In this document: piece after piece, positions 11,113-22,386 of the stretch | Layout: every line of letters begins with the position of its first letter | Numbering within the stretch: position 1 is the stretch's first letter | From: Actinostola sp. cb2023 | Taxonomy: Eukaryota > Cnidaria > Anthozoa > Actiniaria > Actinostolidae | NCBI GenBank assembly: GCA_033675265.1 | Contig: JAUJYZ010000016.1 | Coordinates: 62,001 to 126,000 of the forward strand | Direction of reading: 5' to 3' | DNA: 64,000 bases | Program-made: the position numbers and the translations under genes | The notes under the pieces: model-generated | The model's input: only the letters and a program-made list of their open reading frames with translations | Database searches by the model: none | What the model was told of the DNA's origin: nothing

Positions 11113-11534
11113 ACGAACTAGTGAGATGAGCGTTGGGTGTATAGTACATAATAGAGAATGTAGTAAGAAATGAGTGTTGAGAGTCGTGTCCCAAATTAGC
11201 AGTAATGCTAGATCGATCGACACGTTGAATTAAAAAAAGTTTTATTCCAAACACCCTCCTCCCCATTCCCCGCCCACCGTTCCTCCTTCCCCTCCCCCTC
11301 CCCCTACCCCTTTCCTCCCCCAACGCACGCTCCAATAGCGCCAGAGATATCACAGGGCCCCCTAATTAATCAATAATTTCACAAAAATGCTAATAAAAGA
11401 ATAAAAGTAATTATATCGCTTTTTGTTTTTCTTTGTCGTAAATGTCATCGATTATCTAGAAAGAAAATAAAAAACAACTCGGAGTATTTATATATTTTAC
11501 GTACATTTCTCTGATTTCAATACAGTAATATAAG

Positions 11535-11999
11535 TTGACGTATTTGTAAATAAGAAATCTAATTGTGAGTAACTACAACCCTTATTGCTTGGGTTGGCCT
11601 AGTGCGAATACCTGCAATTTGGGTTGATCGGATGGGAGGGAAATTGACGTATTTGTAAATAAGAAATCTAATCGTGAGTAACTACAACCCTTATTGCTTG
11701 GGTAGGCCTAGTGCGAATACCTGCAATTTGGGTTGATCGGATGGGAGGGAAATTGACGTATTTGTAAATAAGAAATCTAATCGTGAGTAACTACAACCCT
11801 TATTGCTTGGGTAGGCCTAGTGCGAATACCTGCAATTTGGGTTGATCGGATGGGAGGGAAATTGACGTATTTGTAAATAAGAAATCTAATCGTGAGTAAC
11901 TACAACCCTTATTGCTTGGGTAGGCCTAGTGCGAATTCCTGCAATTTGGGTTGATCGGATGGGAGGGAAATTGACGTATTTGTAAATAAGAAATATAAT
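11535..11999. repeat. Tandem repeat, 109-bp unit, just over 4 copies
   Basis: TTGACGTATTTGTAAATAAG begins at 11535, 11644, 11753, 11862 and 11971, an exact 109-bp period. The copies differ at only a few sites (for example GGTTGGCCTAG versus GGTAGGCCTAG), so expansion was recent. No ORF spans it. Confidence 0.95.
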
Positions 12000-12239
12000 T
12001 GATTAAAGTATTGACATGCATGTACTTTGAGTATCAGGCTCTATTGTTTCAATCTCATGTTATCACAGCAGAGACATCACACATTTACGTGTCACTTTTG
12101 AAGTTTTTGCTAGCTTTACAAGTTAATTTGTTAGCTATTTGAAAAACAAAAAATATTGAAGAATCTCCGGAAGTGACTCATGATCAGAATCCAATTACAA
12201 ATCAAATAGACGCTATCTGACGCTATCATACTGAAAATC

Positions 12240-12611
12240 ATGGATGAAGATGTAGTAATGCCGAATGAAAAAAAGAAGAGGATTCCAAGCAAGAAACAGA
12301 AAGCGTATTTCAAAGGAATTCGAAAAATTCAGAGGAAACGGCGCAGATTCGAACGGCAACAATTAAAGGATGAAAAAGAGTGCCAAGATCAGCAAAGAGA
12401 ACCGATAATACTGGTGGAAACCACACAAAAAAATGCCGCAGTTAACAAAGATACCAGTATGAATGTTGCTGCTTATTCATCGACAGAAAAACGGACCTTC
12501 CAATCTAGAGGTCAAAAAATGGTTGAATTAGCAACAGAGTGGTACTCAGACCAAGGTCCCGATGATTGTTATATGAGGGATAAGAACTCAGGAAAGAGTA
12601 CTTTGAAATGA
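12240..12611 (+). CDS. Hypothetical ORF, Lys/Arg-rich N-terminal half
   Basis: A 123-codon frame starts at a good ATG (MDEDVVMPNEKKKRIPSKK). Residues 10-50 are strongly basic with a coiled-coil-like helix (KGIRKIQRKRRRFERQQ), then a Thr/Ser-rich part. The frame ends inside a palindromic tract (12604-12661), so the natural C-terminus may be lost or spliced away. No family recognised. It could be a nuclear-protein exon, a transposon accessory ORF or chance. About 700 bp downstream (13310-13370) is a short frame EEDDEVARPSKKKNKKSKKQ ending in a stop, which looks like a charged C-terminal tail; a link is speculative. Confidence 0.3.
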   Translation: MDEDVVMPNEKKKRIPSKKQKAYFKGIRKIQRKRRRFERQQLKDEKECQDQQREPIILVETTQKNAAVNKDTSMNVAAYSSTEKRTFQSRGQKMVELATEWYSDQGPDDCYMRDKNSGKSTLK

Positions 12612-12667
12612 TTTCAAAGTCCTTGGACTTTGAAATCTATCATTTCAAAGTCCTTGGACTTTGAAAT
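12604..12667. repeat. Tandem pair of perfect small palindromes
   Basis: ATTTCAAAGTCC / GGACTTTGAAAT hairpins occur twice back to back. Each unit is self-complementary. Confidence 0.85.
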
Positions 12668-12761
12668 TCCGGGGTTTCCAGGTCCATCATGTGACCGGAT
12701 TTGATGTACCGGATTGGCTGGTTACCTCATGAATAATTAATGAGTTTGAGAAAGGTTTTTC

Positions 12762-13017
12762 ATAGTGCAGTTCCACAATATAGTTTCATAGGGTTTTTCA
12801 TGGGCCCCAATGTTTCAAGGGTTTTTCATAGCTTTGAGGATTTCATTAAATTCATAGTATTTTCCTATGAAACATTGCCTATGAAACGGGACAATGGTTC
12901 ATAGCCTTTACCCCATGAATATTTTCTTACTTCATAGCATCTTCTAATGAAATGGCTATGGAAATACTATGAATATTTCATAGCCTATTCATGTGGTATT
13001 CATAGGATACTGCACTA
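12762..13017. mobile_element. Small TIR element rich in TTCATAGG words
   Basis: The ends AGTGCAGTTCC (left) and ATACTGCACTAG (right) are inverted. The interior contains more than ten copies of TTCATAG or CTATGAA in both orientations, which would allow many alternative foldings. No coding potential. Confidence 0.55.
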
Positions 13018-13018
13018 G

Positions 13019-13185
13019 TAGTGAGTGCATTGAGAAAAGCGTGGAAACTGAATAACTAATAATTAGTAATACATCTCAATAGCACTAATGAAACAATATA
13101 AAAAAAATAGAAATAACATAATTTAGCACTATATAAAGTAAGTACTTAATTTCACACTTTTCTAAATTGCACCCTGCATGTATTT
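13019..13185. mobile_element. Diverged copy of the GTGAAACAGTACTAA MITE family
   Basis: It shares GAAACAATA and TAGCACTA words and inverted GAGTGCAT / AATTGCACCC-like ends with better copies at 22084-22237 and 52797-52949. It is the most decayed of the three. Confidence 0.45.
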
Positions 13186-13219
13186 AGTTAATTGTAAACA
13201 TATTTAGGTTATTTTAGCT

Positions 13220-13295
13220 GTATATAAATTAATGTTGTAAAGCGCCATAGACAATTAGTGGAGATTGGCGCTATACAAATGTCATCAATGTAATC
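13220..13295 (+). repeat. Retroposon 3'-tail-like fragment
   Basis: TTGTAAAGCGCCATAG followed by GGCGCTATACAAATG is the pattern often found at 3' ends of L2/CR1-type LINEs and their SINEs. A GTCATCAATG/GTAATCAATG tail repeats after it. Confidence 0.5.
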
Positions 13296-13325
13296 AATGT
13301 CATCAATGAAGAAGACGACGAAGTT

Positions 13326-13676
13326 GCAAGACCTTCTAAGAAGAAGAACAAGAAATCAAAGAAGCAATAAATAATACGTTAGATTTGTTTCAATAATACG
13401 TTAGATTAGTTTCATTCGAACTACATTACATTATTGTCACTGTTATAGTTCTATCCATGTTAACATAGATATCATATCTATCTATCGTATCTATCTTTAC
13501 AAGACCTTCTAAGAAGAAGAACAAGAAATCAAAGAAACAATAAATAATACGTTAGATTAGTTTCAATAATACGTTAGATTAGTTTTATTCGAACTACATT
13601 ACATTATTGTCACTGTTATAGTTCTATCCATATTAACATAGATATCATATCTATCTATCATATCTATCTACAGTAA
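13326..13676. repeat. Tandem duplication, about 173-bp unit, two copies
   Basis: CAAGACCTTCTAAGAAGAAG begins at about 13327 and again at about 13500. Both copies run through AATAATACGTTAGATTAG and end in TATCTATCTATC. Confidence 0.9.
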
Positions 13677-14744
13677 GTAAGTAATAACTTTAGTAAATAA
13701 ATCACTTACAGAAACACACCCACAAAATCGTTAATGGTTTTCTCTATGGAGAATGTTGGTTCATTTCCAACGAACGAAGGGTGAATCATACAACATCATT
13801 TCACATTGTCCAACACCATTGTTATTTTATTAACATTTTGTTCTTTATGTGATGACATTTATATTGTAGTAGATGTTAGTATTTGTTGTTTTCATTCAGG
13901 ATATTTGTAGGTAACTAGTATCACAACACAATACGCTTCTCATTACAGTATCTTGGCTTCGATAAACACATGATCCGGGGTGGGTCCACATTGTTGATTA
14001 ACTGCAATTACAACAACTTTAAAATAATTATTGTAGAAACAGTGTGGAGATTGGAACTGAGGAATATTAAAATAAGCCTCAAGTATATGATAACATTGCA
14101 AACAAAGAGTTGGGAAATGAGAATTGAGAGTTTTGGCTTCAAATATCATTAGACAAAACACCCTGATGAAGACTACACAGCCAGTCGGAACGTGTAGGAA
14201 ATAAAGTTTAAAGTTTATACAAATTGTGTAAAACAAATAAATATAGTTAAAAAAATTTGAAAATAATGTAAATGAATGCTATTATTTAGGTGCTTACAAT
14301 TTATTTACTTTAAACAGTAAAAGAAAGTTTTTCAGTGCATCACAATATAAGCTAGATAATGTTTATAATTAGGTGATAAATACAAATCACCTACAGACTA
14401 GCCATATTGTAGCAATGGAAGTTGTGAATCATCATACACTATAGTACATGTATACTGATTGTTCATACACTGTACTAAACAAGCACCATGCATCATCAGC
14501 TGAAATATTTGAAAATATTTGTAGATATATTTTTATTATTTTTATTATTATTATTTATTTATTATTTATTTTAGCTGGATTACGCACAATTAAATTAATT
14601 TTAATTTTAATTATCAATTTTATAGTTTATATTTAGTATTCATGTTTTTAGCATTTGTAAACTATAGATATGTATTTTATCTAAGAAATAAAGATATTAC
14701 ATACAAAATACAGAATATAGTCATAGATTAGCCAGTGACATTAG
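13677..14744. other. No gene; one CTGATGA-stem-GGAA motif near 14161
   Basis: Mostly AT-rich unique-looking sequence. At 14161 CTGATGAAGACT, a short loop and AGTCGGAACG form a small stem, followed by an AATAAAG tail. This pattern is common at ends of Penelope-like and other retroelements (family knowledge, unverified here). Two open frames on opposite strands (about 13943-14236) are overlapping shadows. Confidence 0.4.
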
Positions 14745-15272
14745 CATGTATTTTTTTTCCATTTAAATACAAGGAGTTTCCTGTCTATATTTCGAAGAAA
14801 AGGCAACATTGTCGCTACAATATTGAAGGATAAAAAGCCTATGGCTTTCCTGAGCACACAGTGCAATGTTAGAGGACAAGAGACTGTCAAGTATTTGCAG
14901 AGAGACGAACTTTTATTGATACCCGTGGTCACCTTGTACAACAAATACATGAGGCAATATTATGAAACATCTCACAGGGCCAACAAATGGTGGATATCGA
15001 CTGTGGTTTGGAGTTGACATTAGTATTGTAAATGCTCATATTCTGATGAATCCCCCAGCCATCCCAAAACAACTCAACTAGCATTCAGAGTCGAATTGAT
15101 CAAAGGGCTTGTTGCAGGTTTTTCATCACGAAAACACAATCCTGTTCACACTGCCCTTGATGTTGGTCATTGGCCTATAGAAATGCCCAAAGGTCACTGT
15201 AAATGTTGTCCAAAGATTAAAAAGGTAACATTCTGTCGATTGGGATGCGAAAAGTGCAGAATCCGAGTCTAA
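14745..15272 (+). pseudogene. piggyBac (PGBD-like) transposase, C-terminal remnant
   Basis: Three collinear pieces match the piggyBac order. First comes KDKKPMAFLSTQCN (about 14826-14870). Then TLYNKYM is followed by RQYYETSHRANKWW (about 14932-14995), where the usual GGVD-type segment is deleted. A frameshift near 15005 leads to FGVDISIVNAHILM. After a stop-containing gap, QLAFRVELIKGL and SSRKHNP lead to a Cys-rich tail (CKCC, then CRLGCEKCRIRV and a stop at 15272). Family knowledge: this tail is the zinc-binding CRD that reads the transposon ends. The N-terminal two thirds and at least one catalytic Asp region are missing, so it is dead. No TTAA-flanked ends were found. Confidence 0.85.
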
Positions 15273-15601
15273 TAATAATAATAATATTAATTTATTAATT
15301 TATATTGCGCAAATATCAATCGTAAAAATTTTCAAATGCGCATATATATAAATGTCTGTTTATCATGTTTCAAGGGGCATACTTGATCGCACCTATCATG
15401 ACGCATTATTAAAATGGCAGGCAATTAAAATTTCTAAACTATTGTAAATAAGTTCAAGTTAACATAGATTTCCTCTCATAGCAATCCATATAATCAACAA
15501 GGATTGGCTTATATATCTACTATGTTTTGCAAGTATTCAATCTTATATGTATAATATTGTAATACATGTAGCTACTTTTTTCTTACACTCGCCGACCACT
15601 A
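15273..15601. other. AAT microsatellite and AT-rich spacer
   Basis: (AATA)n at 15273-15310 runs into TATATTGCGCAAATATC, a retroposon-tail-like word. Otherwise nothing recognisable. Confidence 0.45.
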
Positions 15602-17622
15602 GTGCCACGTTATCTGGATAGGAAGGACCTAAACTCGAAAATCAATGAAACCAATGAGATATTAAAAACTATCTGTCTCTCCAGAGATTGGGGTTTCTTA
15701 GAACATAATAATATAGATACCAATTGCCTAAACCGTAGAGGTCTAGGTAAGGGTAGTGGCATTCTTACTCAACATTTTTCCTGTTCTATAAATTCACATT
15801 GAAATATTAGTTTGTCTGCTTCGACAGTAAAACCCAGTAGTGATTTATCAGACGAGTTACATAGTGAACCAAGACTTGATGTCAATATTCCAAAACAAAA
15901 GGGTTTTAAAATTGCACCTAGATGAAATTCGATTAAGAACTATACCCCAGGCACTTGACGTTCTTGCCCTAAATGAGATTCGTCTTGACCAAACACTTAC
16001 TGACTCGCAAATCACCATTGATGGTTATACTGTTGTTCGACAGGATCGTTCATGACCCAGTGGTGGGGTAGCACTGTATATTCGTAGCACAATTGACTTT
16101 CTAATTCGCAATGACTTGTCAGACAAAGACCTTGAACTTTTCTGCATAGAAGTTGGGAAACCTAAAGTCAAGCCTTTCTTAGTAGCTGCTTGGTACAGGC
16201 TCCTAACTCACCTGTGGAGTTATTTAATAAGTTTTAAATCATCGTCGATAAAATTGAATCTCAAAACATTGAATCTAATATAATTGGAGATATAAATGGA
16301 CCCCCACTGTTTCTACTTTACAATAATGATTTGCCCAACTGTAATCTCCTCTTGGAGCCTAGAATGTATGCTGATGATACGAATCTGACATACGCTGCCA
16401 CAGATTCAGATTAATTGTTTCCTGCAATAAATCATGACTTAGTGGAGTTAAAGCTATGGCTTAGCTCAAACAGACTGAGTCTGAAAACTAAATGTATGTT
16501 CATCGGAACCCGGCAGAAAACGTCCTCGTTACCTGTAAAACCTAATATAAGCCTGGATGGCCACCAAATTGATAGAGGTGAGATAAATAAGTGCCTAGGT
16601 GTCCACTTAGATGAGTCACATACGTGGGAAACACATATATCGGAGGTCTCTAGCAAAATTGACAAAGCTCTTGCTGTCCTTAGAAGACTTAAACCAGTGC
16701 TCCCTCAGAAGATTTTGATTTATATACATAAATCACCAATATTGCCACATTTTGATTATTGTGGTGCTGTCTGGGGTAGTATTGGAAAATGTCTAACTCT
16801 AAAAGTCCAAAAATTACAAAATAGAGCTGCTCGCATAATTACAGGCTACGACTTTAATGTGAGATCATCCCAGATCCTAGAAAACTTAAATTGACCTCGG
16901 TTGGACGTGAGACGTTCCAATCAACTTAAAATCCTGTGCCGGAATACCCTCTGAAAAAAATATTCTAGTAAATACAGTGCATCACCACAATCTTAGAGGC
17001 GTAAGCAATAATATATTTATTCCAAGGCCCACACTGAAGCTCTCATAAATAGTTTTCCTTACAGAGGAGCTACACTATGGAACTGTCTCGCCCCCGAGGC
17101 CAAGCAGGCTACTACTACTCGATCTAACTTTCTCAGCCACATTATTAAAAATTAGTTCTTAGTTCTGTCTTTTTAATGCACCAATATTAGTATTATCTTA
17201 GATTATATATAGTATAGTTTTTTAGTTTTTTAGCACGGCTCAACGGGAGAGCACTTCATTATATACCTATTTCAAAAAAGGTTGTCAAGGACATCAGTCC
17301 ATAGGCAATAGGTTATAGGTAGTTACAAGACCGAACTGCATTGTGGTAACAGCTTGAATGGCCATGTATGCCAGAAATATTTCGTAAAATTCGATTCAAA
17401 ATGTGTCTTGGCCTGTTGGCATTGAAATAGGTACGATATCATATGCCTTTCATACCGTTTTAGCTATTCAAGCTGTTACCATAATGCAGTTCGGTCTTGG
17501 AACGATGTATAACCTATTGCCTATGGACTGATGTCCTCGACAACCTTTATTGAAATAGGTGTATATACTGTAGGTGATTTGACTCCGTGTTTAAATAAAG
17601 TTATTGATTGATTGACACTATA
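15602..17622 (+). mobile_element. L2/CR1-like non-LTR retrotransposon, internally deleted
   Basis: Decayed pieces lie in LINE order. ORF1-side/pre-endonuclease text (INETNEILKTICLSRDW) is followed by an endonuclease start with a small deletion (GFKIAP, then LDEIRLRTIP), by LDVLALNEIRLDQTLTDSQI and by GGVALYIRSTID. Most of the reverse transcriptase is gone. The text resumes at FLLYNNDLP, MYADDTNLTY (the YADD catalytic box), and a C-terminal thumb/connection region ending near 16894. A 3' part with AATAAAGTTATTGATTGATTG (about 17598-17620) is the typical short-repeat tail. Several stops and frame changes show it is dead. A 294-bp MITE has inserted into its 3' UTR (17266-17559). Confidence 0.85.
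17266..17559. mobile_element. Palindromic MITE inserted in the LINE 3' UTR
   Basis: The arms begin CCTATTTCAAAAAAGGTTGT and end GACAACCTTTATTGAAATAGG. They stay complementary for roughly 110 bp (GACATCAGTCCATAGGCAAT against ATTGCCTATGGACTGATGTC). Flanks are TATA on both sides. Confidence 0.9.
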
Positions 17623-17911
17623 AGTCAAACAATGTAAATATATGTAAATCTGCCAAAGCCTAAACATTCGGCTCAATTCTTACTTCTTCTAGGCCATAAG
17701 ACACAATTATTACAGCAAAATTACATCATTCATTCTCTTACAATAAACTTTTTTACCATTGTCAAGTCTGAAAATGTCCTATTCTTTAATTATTTTGAAA
17801 TAAATCACTGTAGCTGAAAATTATTCTACTGTGCATGCAAACTGGAAATTCCTTATTCCTGGTCTTCAACATTCTCGTACCCAGAGATTGAGAATGGGTC
17901 TGCATTTGTAA

Positions 17912-18800
17912 ACAAGACCTTGAGAGCAAGGTACACTCGTGCCCTGTGACTGTGTGTGACTGTGTGTGACTGTGTGTGTGTACATGAAGGCTTTGGATAC
18001 ACACAAGTATGCTTGAAGAATGGTGATCCCTGTTTGTACATGATGAATTTGATTTTTTTCGCTTCTAGAAAGCCTCCCTTTTCTACCTTGTTCTTCAAGT
18101 ACCTTTGATAGTTATTTGAGGGTTTGATGCGTATTTAGTTGGTACGTTCGGGTCAGTTGGATTTCAAGTTGAAATTGTCTGAACTCAAAGACGTAGCACA
18201 GCAACAACACATGGACATAACATATTATTTTGAAAATAATAAAAACCAATAAATAATGACAATCAATACACAAATGCAATAATATAATGCAAATTCAAGT
18301 CCAATTCATCTTCAAGTAAATATAAATTGCATACTGTATATAATTGTGGTCGTCAGTCGGCTCTATAAAGTTGGCCGGGTAAGTTTGTTGCTTTCAACTG
18401 ACATCTAAATCGGATTTCAGTCATCCAGGTTTGAAATGCTTCAATTTAACTTCAAGTTTGTATAACTGATAAAGGCTTTCAAGGCTTCCATGTTATGTGT
18501 CTCTGTTGCAGTTCCCGAATATCGGCATGTTGACATCGAGTGAAGAGTCACTACGTAGACCTTGTGGAATTGATGGCTCTTGTTTTTCGCTGCTGAAAGA
18601 TCTTCTGGTATTGAACACTCGAGAGTGAAATATTTCCCTAAAAAATCCACATGAAATGCCTTCCCAGTCCAAAACAGCCATCTTCTTCGACTTAGTAAGA
18701 CACGATGTGCAATCCCTCAAGTTGCTGGTTACTGGAAGTCTTGTGCAACTTTGCAGATTTCTGACATTGAAAACAAAAAATATATATATGGGTTGTGTTT
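17912..18800. repeat. Dispersed repeat block, copy A (copy B at 27728)
   Basis: Words shared in order with 27728-28445 include CTTCTAGAAAGCCTCCCTTTT, AAGTCCAATTCATCTTCAAG, GTTGCTTTCAACTGAC, AAGTTTGTATAACTGATAAA and CAACTTTGCAGATTTCT. The copies are clearly diverged with indels. A (TGTGTGAC)n stretch at 17947-17980 is specific to copy A. No coding frame is shared, so this is an old dispersed element or a segmental duplicate. Confidence 0.75.
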
Positions 18801-20633
18801 TTCAACTCGTGCCGGCATGAGTAAAAAGATGCGATTCTTTGAATTTGAAAACAACTTGAACATCGATCTTGTGTCTTCTTGTTAGTGCCAGATTAGATGT
18901 CTGTGGCTTCGAGAGGAGTATCATTCAGTCTTGTCATCCATGTATTTAAAAGTATGTTTCGGTATCAGATGTTTATATTGTCAAACCGTGAACACTCAGA
19001 TCATTATTTTCCGTACTTCATACTGCCACATACATCTCAACTAATGAAGCATTGAATTCCAATCACACTGAGTGATCAAAATAAATCAGATCGATTGGTT
19101 CAAGTGATATTTTACATTTAAGTCCATACCATAAACTAACCCAGTTGCGCCAACTCTTAAGTTTTATCAGTGGTATTTATTGTCGTCAGTTTCTAAGATG
19201 ATGAAATGTACGATGATACATGTTTCGTGTCAACATTTGATATTATTACATGGTGAAGCTGGACTTCAGTCAACTCAATCACTTCCAAAGCACTTTATTT
19301 CGAAATCGACACAACACAGATTTTAATCAATCATTGAACTTTCCTTTTTGAATAAATTTTACTTTTAAATGTTCAAATATTTTGCGAAATATAAATCATA
19401 CGGCATTGATCATGAAAGATAACTGCAAAGACATGTGCTGGTACAAAGTTCTGCTCAAACATGCCCTAACATCCTCTTCAAGGCATTTTGTCAGTCACAT
19501 ACCGAAAATCCACAAGTTCACCAACAGGTGCCTTTGATTAACATTCCCAACATTAGTCCATTGTTAGCTGAAATAATATTACTATTTCACAGAATAAATT
19601 TCTTTGTTACCAGGCATTTAAATGAGAACTGAAGCCTACATTTATCCATAGATAAAAACAAATAGAAGGATGTGTACAATCATTTTCTAAATGAATTTCG
19701 AATTGTTTTTATTTTTATGAAGAAACTTGAGTTTGAATTGTAAAAAGACATGGATTACCACTGAATTGAGCGCGGTTCACTTCAGTAATTATTCCCCATG
19801 TCTGACGTCACCTATCCCAAGAGAAAGTGCAGTCACAATATTGAGTAATTATAAGTGCATTGTATTTTCTTGTACCCGAGAGAATATGGTGAGCGGATGT
19901 TACTATTCCCCATGAACGATGTCACAGACAAAAAGATTTGAGCAGATGGTAAAACGGCAAAATGGCAGATGATATTCCATATTGAAGGTGCTGATGTCTA
20001 AGAAAGATTTACAAAAATTAATACTCAAGTAATGCTAATATGTCATATCTAACTTTCGTTTATTTTAACGAGGGATATATTGAGAGAATAACTTCAGCAG
20101 TGAGTACTACTCACATTTCAACAGTGTTTCAAATTTTTATCGAATTTACCCTTAGATTAATATGTTTTTCAAAGAAAGTTTTTGCTCTTTTCCTCACTTT
20201 ATTAATTTTCATTCAACTGATGAAATTTGTCAGGTCATGTTGTTTACTCACAAAATTATAATTTCCTTAAATTGATCCCGGACTCGTATACATTTGGCTT
20301 CAACACCAAGATATATCAACAGAAGGATGGTGTGTCAAAGAGATCACCATTGGGACCAGTTCTAGTATACATCTTCATTACTGAACTGGACAAATATTTT
20401 TAGACAAACTGGTTAAGAACAACCAATAACATCAGATATGTTGATAAGTCCTTCAGAGATTGAATTCAATCAATAAGAACATTCAAATCACAGGCGACCA
20501 GTTCACAGACAATGGTCATAAAAGGCAATCAAACATATGTGTATTATAACGATACACTCACAGGACAGTGCATGTATTTTACCAGTCAAACACCATGGTG
20601 TGTGAAAGGGGTCGAAGCAATGTTTTGCAGTGC
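18801..20633. other. No recognisable gene or element
   Basis: AT-rich sequence with only short, unsupported frames (for example 19435-19632 and 20040-20261). Two similar words, ATTCCCCATGTCTGACGTCA and ATTCCCCATGAACGATGTCA (19789 and 19906), lie in direct orientation without a clear element. Confidence 0.4.
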
Positions 20634-20636
20634 TAA

Positions 20637-21272
20637 TAGTCAAAGAGCTAGATTCTGAAAAGGCCTTATTTTAGGAGTTGGTTCAACCCACCCGACAGAA
20701 AAGGTCTGACACCGGATTCCTACAGAGGAATAACTCTTCTTTAAGACTAAGTACTATGTAGTCCCGAATTGTGGTACCACTGACAAGATATAAGGTTTTT
20801 TTTGCCCAAATATGGTGATTAGCGTCGAAGCGAGGCTCAACCTTAATTTATCATATTAAACGTACCGTCTTTCGTCAAAGTATCCCAAAAACTATCAAAA
20901 TGTGACGAGTAGGCCTGTGTCTCAAGTTTGAAGGCTTACATGGCTTCAGAGTATGTCACGTGACATGTCACGTGATCATTTTTCATCAAAAATCACTATT
21001 TTTGTCAATTCTGACATGTTTCAATCCCTGTAAAATTCGCACAGACTGCTATATTGATGAAGTTAGTCTTGAAAAGCAACGTGTAGGTCATGTTCTGTCC
21101 AATTATGGTGAAAAAATGGATATGGCTGTACAGACTTTAAAGAAATTGGATAAAAACGCACGGGTCCTCATGTCAGCATGGAAACGAGGCTGGAACTAAA
21201 GCAGGTTTGAAACGTGCCAAATCGTCGAAAATCGTCAGAAAAGATTTGAAGATGTTACGAAATGAAAAGATA
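20637..21272 (+). repeat. Left terminal inverted repeat of the nuclease element
   Basis: It runs from TAGTCAAAGAGCTAG through GTTCAACCCACCCGACAG to GATGTTACGAAATG. It includes a stop-free stretch that is mirrored in the right TIR, so that frame is a repeat shadow. Differences from the right copy are a few substitutions and small indels such as an extra TCATGTCAGCATG-region variation near 21170. Confidence 0.9.
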
Positions 21273-21684
21273 TGAGCAAGGAGCATATTCTAGCAAACTT
21301 TTCTTTTTCTCGCATTTGCATATAATTGTGTTTTAAAAATTGTATAAATAAAAGTAGCCTTTGTTCTTTGAGATCAGTAACTTTTTTAATGTATTTTATT
21401 TCTTAGATTTAAACTTAGATAATAAATTAACTTCAGATGGAACTAGTATGCTTTTAATTAAACAAAAAGAAGCTTTCAAAAAAGTTCATTAGCATATATA
21501 AAAACCACCATTTCCATGCAGAGGAGGAATGGGTCGAGTATGAATAATTTAGGAACCAGCTGGGCCCGGTTGTTCGAAAGGCGATTAGCGCTAATCCAGG
21601 ATCTGGCATTCATTTTTTGGCGACCACCATTTTGATCTCAGTGGACATCTCTAGCGAATCTGTAAGTGTTTCATCGCTTGGCAT

Positions 21685-22000
21685 TTGTATTTACAGGTAA
21701 GAAGGATTTATTTCTTGTTTTTTATTTTCTTATCTGTTGATTGTTTATTTGTTTATCTGTTTCAGTGTTTCCGTTTCTCTGTTTGTTGTCTATCTGGCTG
21801 GGTTTTTTTTGTCTGTCTTGTCTGTTTATCTGTATGTATGTATATTTGTTTGTTAATTTATTTGTCTGTCTGTTTGTTGTATGTCTGTCGGTCTGTTTGT
21901 TTATTTGTTTGTTTATCTATTTGTCTGTTTGTTTGTTGTCTGTTTGTATATGTCTATCTCATATATTTGTTTGTTTGCTTGTTTGTTTGTTAGATGACTA
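21685..22000. repeat. TTTG/TCTG-rich simple repeat
   Basis: Degenerate (TTTG)n and (TCTG)n words fill this tract. Long open frames across it encode only Cys/Leu/Val-rich low-complexity text and are artefacts. Confidence 0.85.
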
Positions 22001-22083
22001 TCAAGCTCAGCAGCCGGGGGCTTATTTCAATATTGCCTGAGCAAAAAGCCACCTTGAGTAAAGTCTGATAACGTAGAAAGGAA

Positions 22084-22237
22084 AACTGAGTGTATTGATA
22101 GAGTGCTTATATCCGTGAAACAGTACTAACAAATTAGTCCTAAATAGCACTGATGAAAAACAATAGAGATAACAAGAGTCACTATTTAATACTATTTAGT
22201 ATTAGTACTATTTCACGGTTATATTGTTTGCACTCTA
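22084..22237. mobile_element. MITE with TA duplication, GTGAAACAGTACTAA family
   Basis: The left end is TAGAGTGCTTATATCCGTGA and the right end read inward is TAGAGTGCAAACAATATAAC. Both are followed by CGTGAAA(C/T)AGTACTAA. A better-preserved relative lies at 52797-52949. It is nested inside the 4.8-kb element. Confidence 0.75.
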
Positions 22238-22386
22238 TATCAATAAAATAAATCACCCAAATGCTTAGAATTACATTGTCTGTATAGGTTGTTGTTTGCC
22301 ACAGCTATGTTGTAGAGGATGGATGATGGTGATATATGGCAGCTGGCAGCTACTTGCTAAGCCAGCAAAGAGACTGAAGACAACAT

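Noticed and set aside
11535..11999. CRISPR-like regular repeats
   Set aside because: The 109-bp units are contiguous and contain no variable spacers.
20960..21199. A 79-residue protein found identically on both strands (20960-21199 and 24871-25113)
   Set aside because: Both lie in the terminal inverted repeats of one element, so the identity is that of the TIR and not of a gene pair.
21685..22040. Cys/Leu/Val-rich membrane-protein-like frames
   Set aside because: They are read through a TTTG/TCTG simple repeat.
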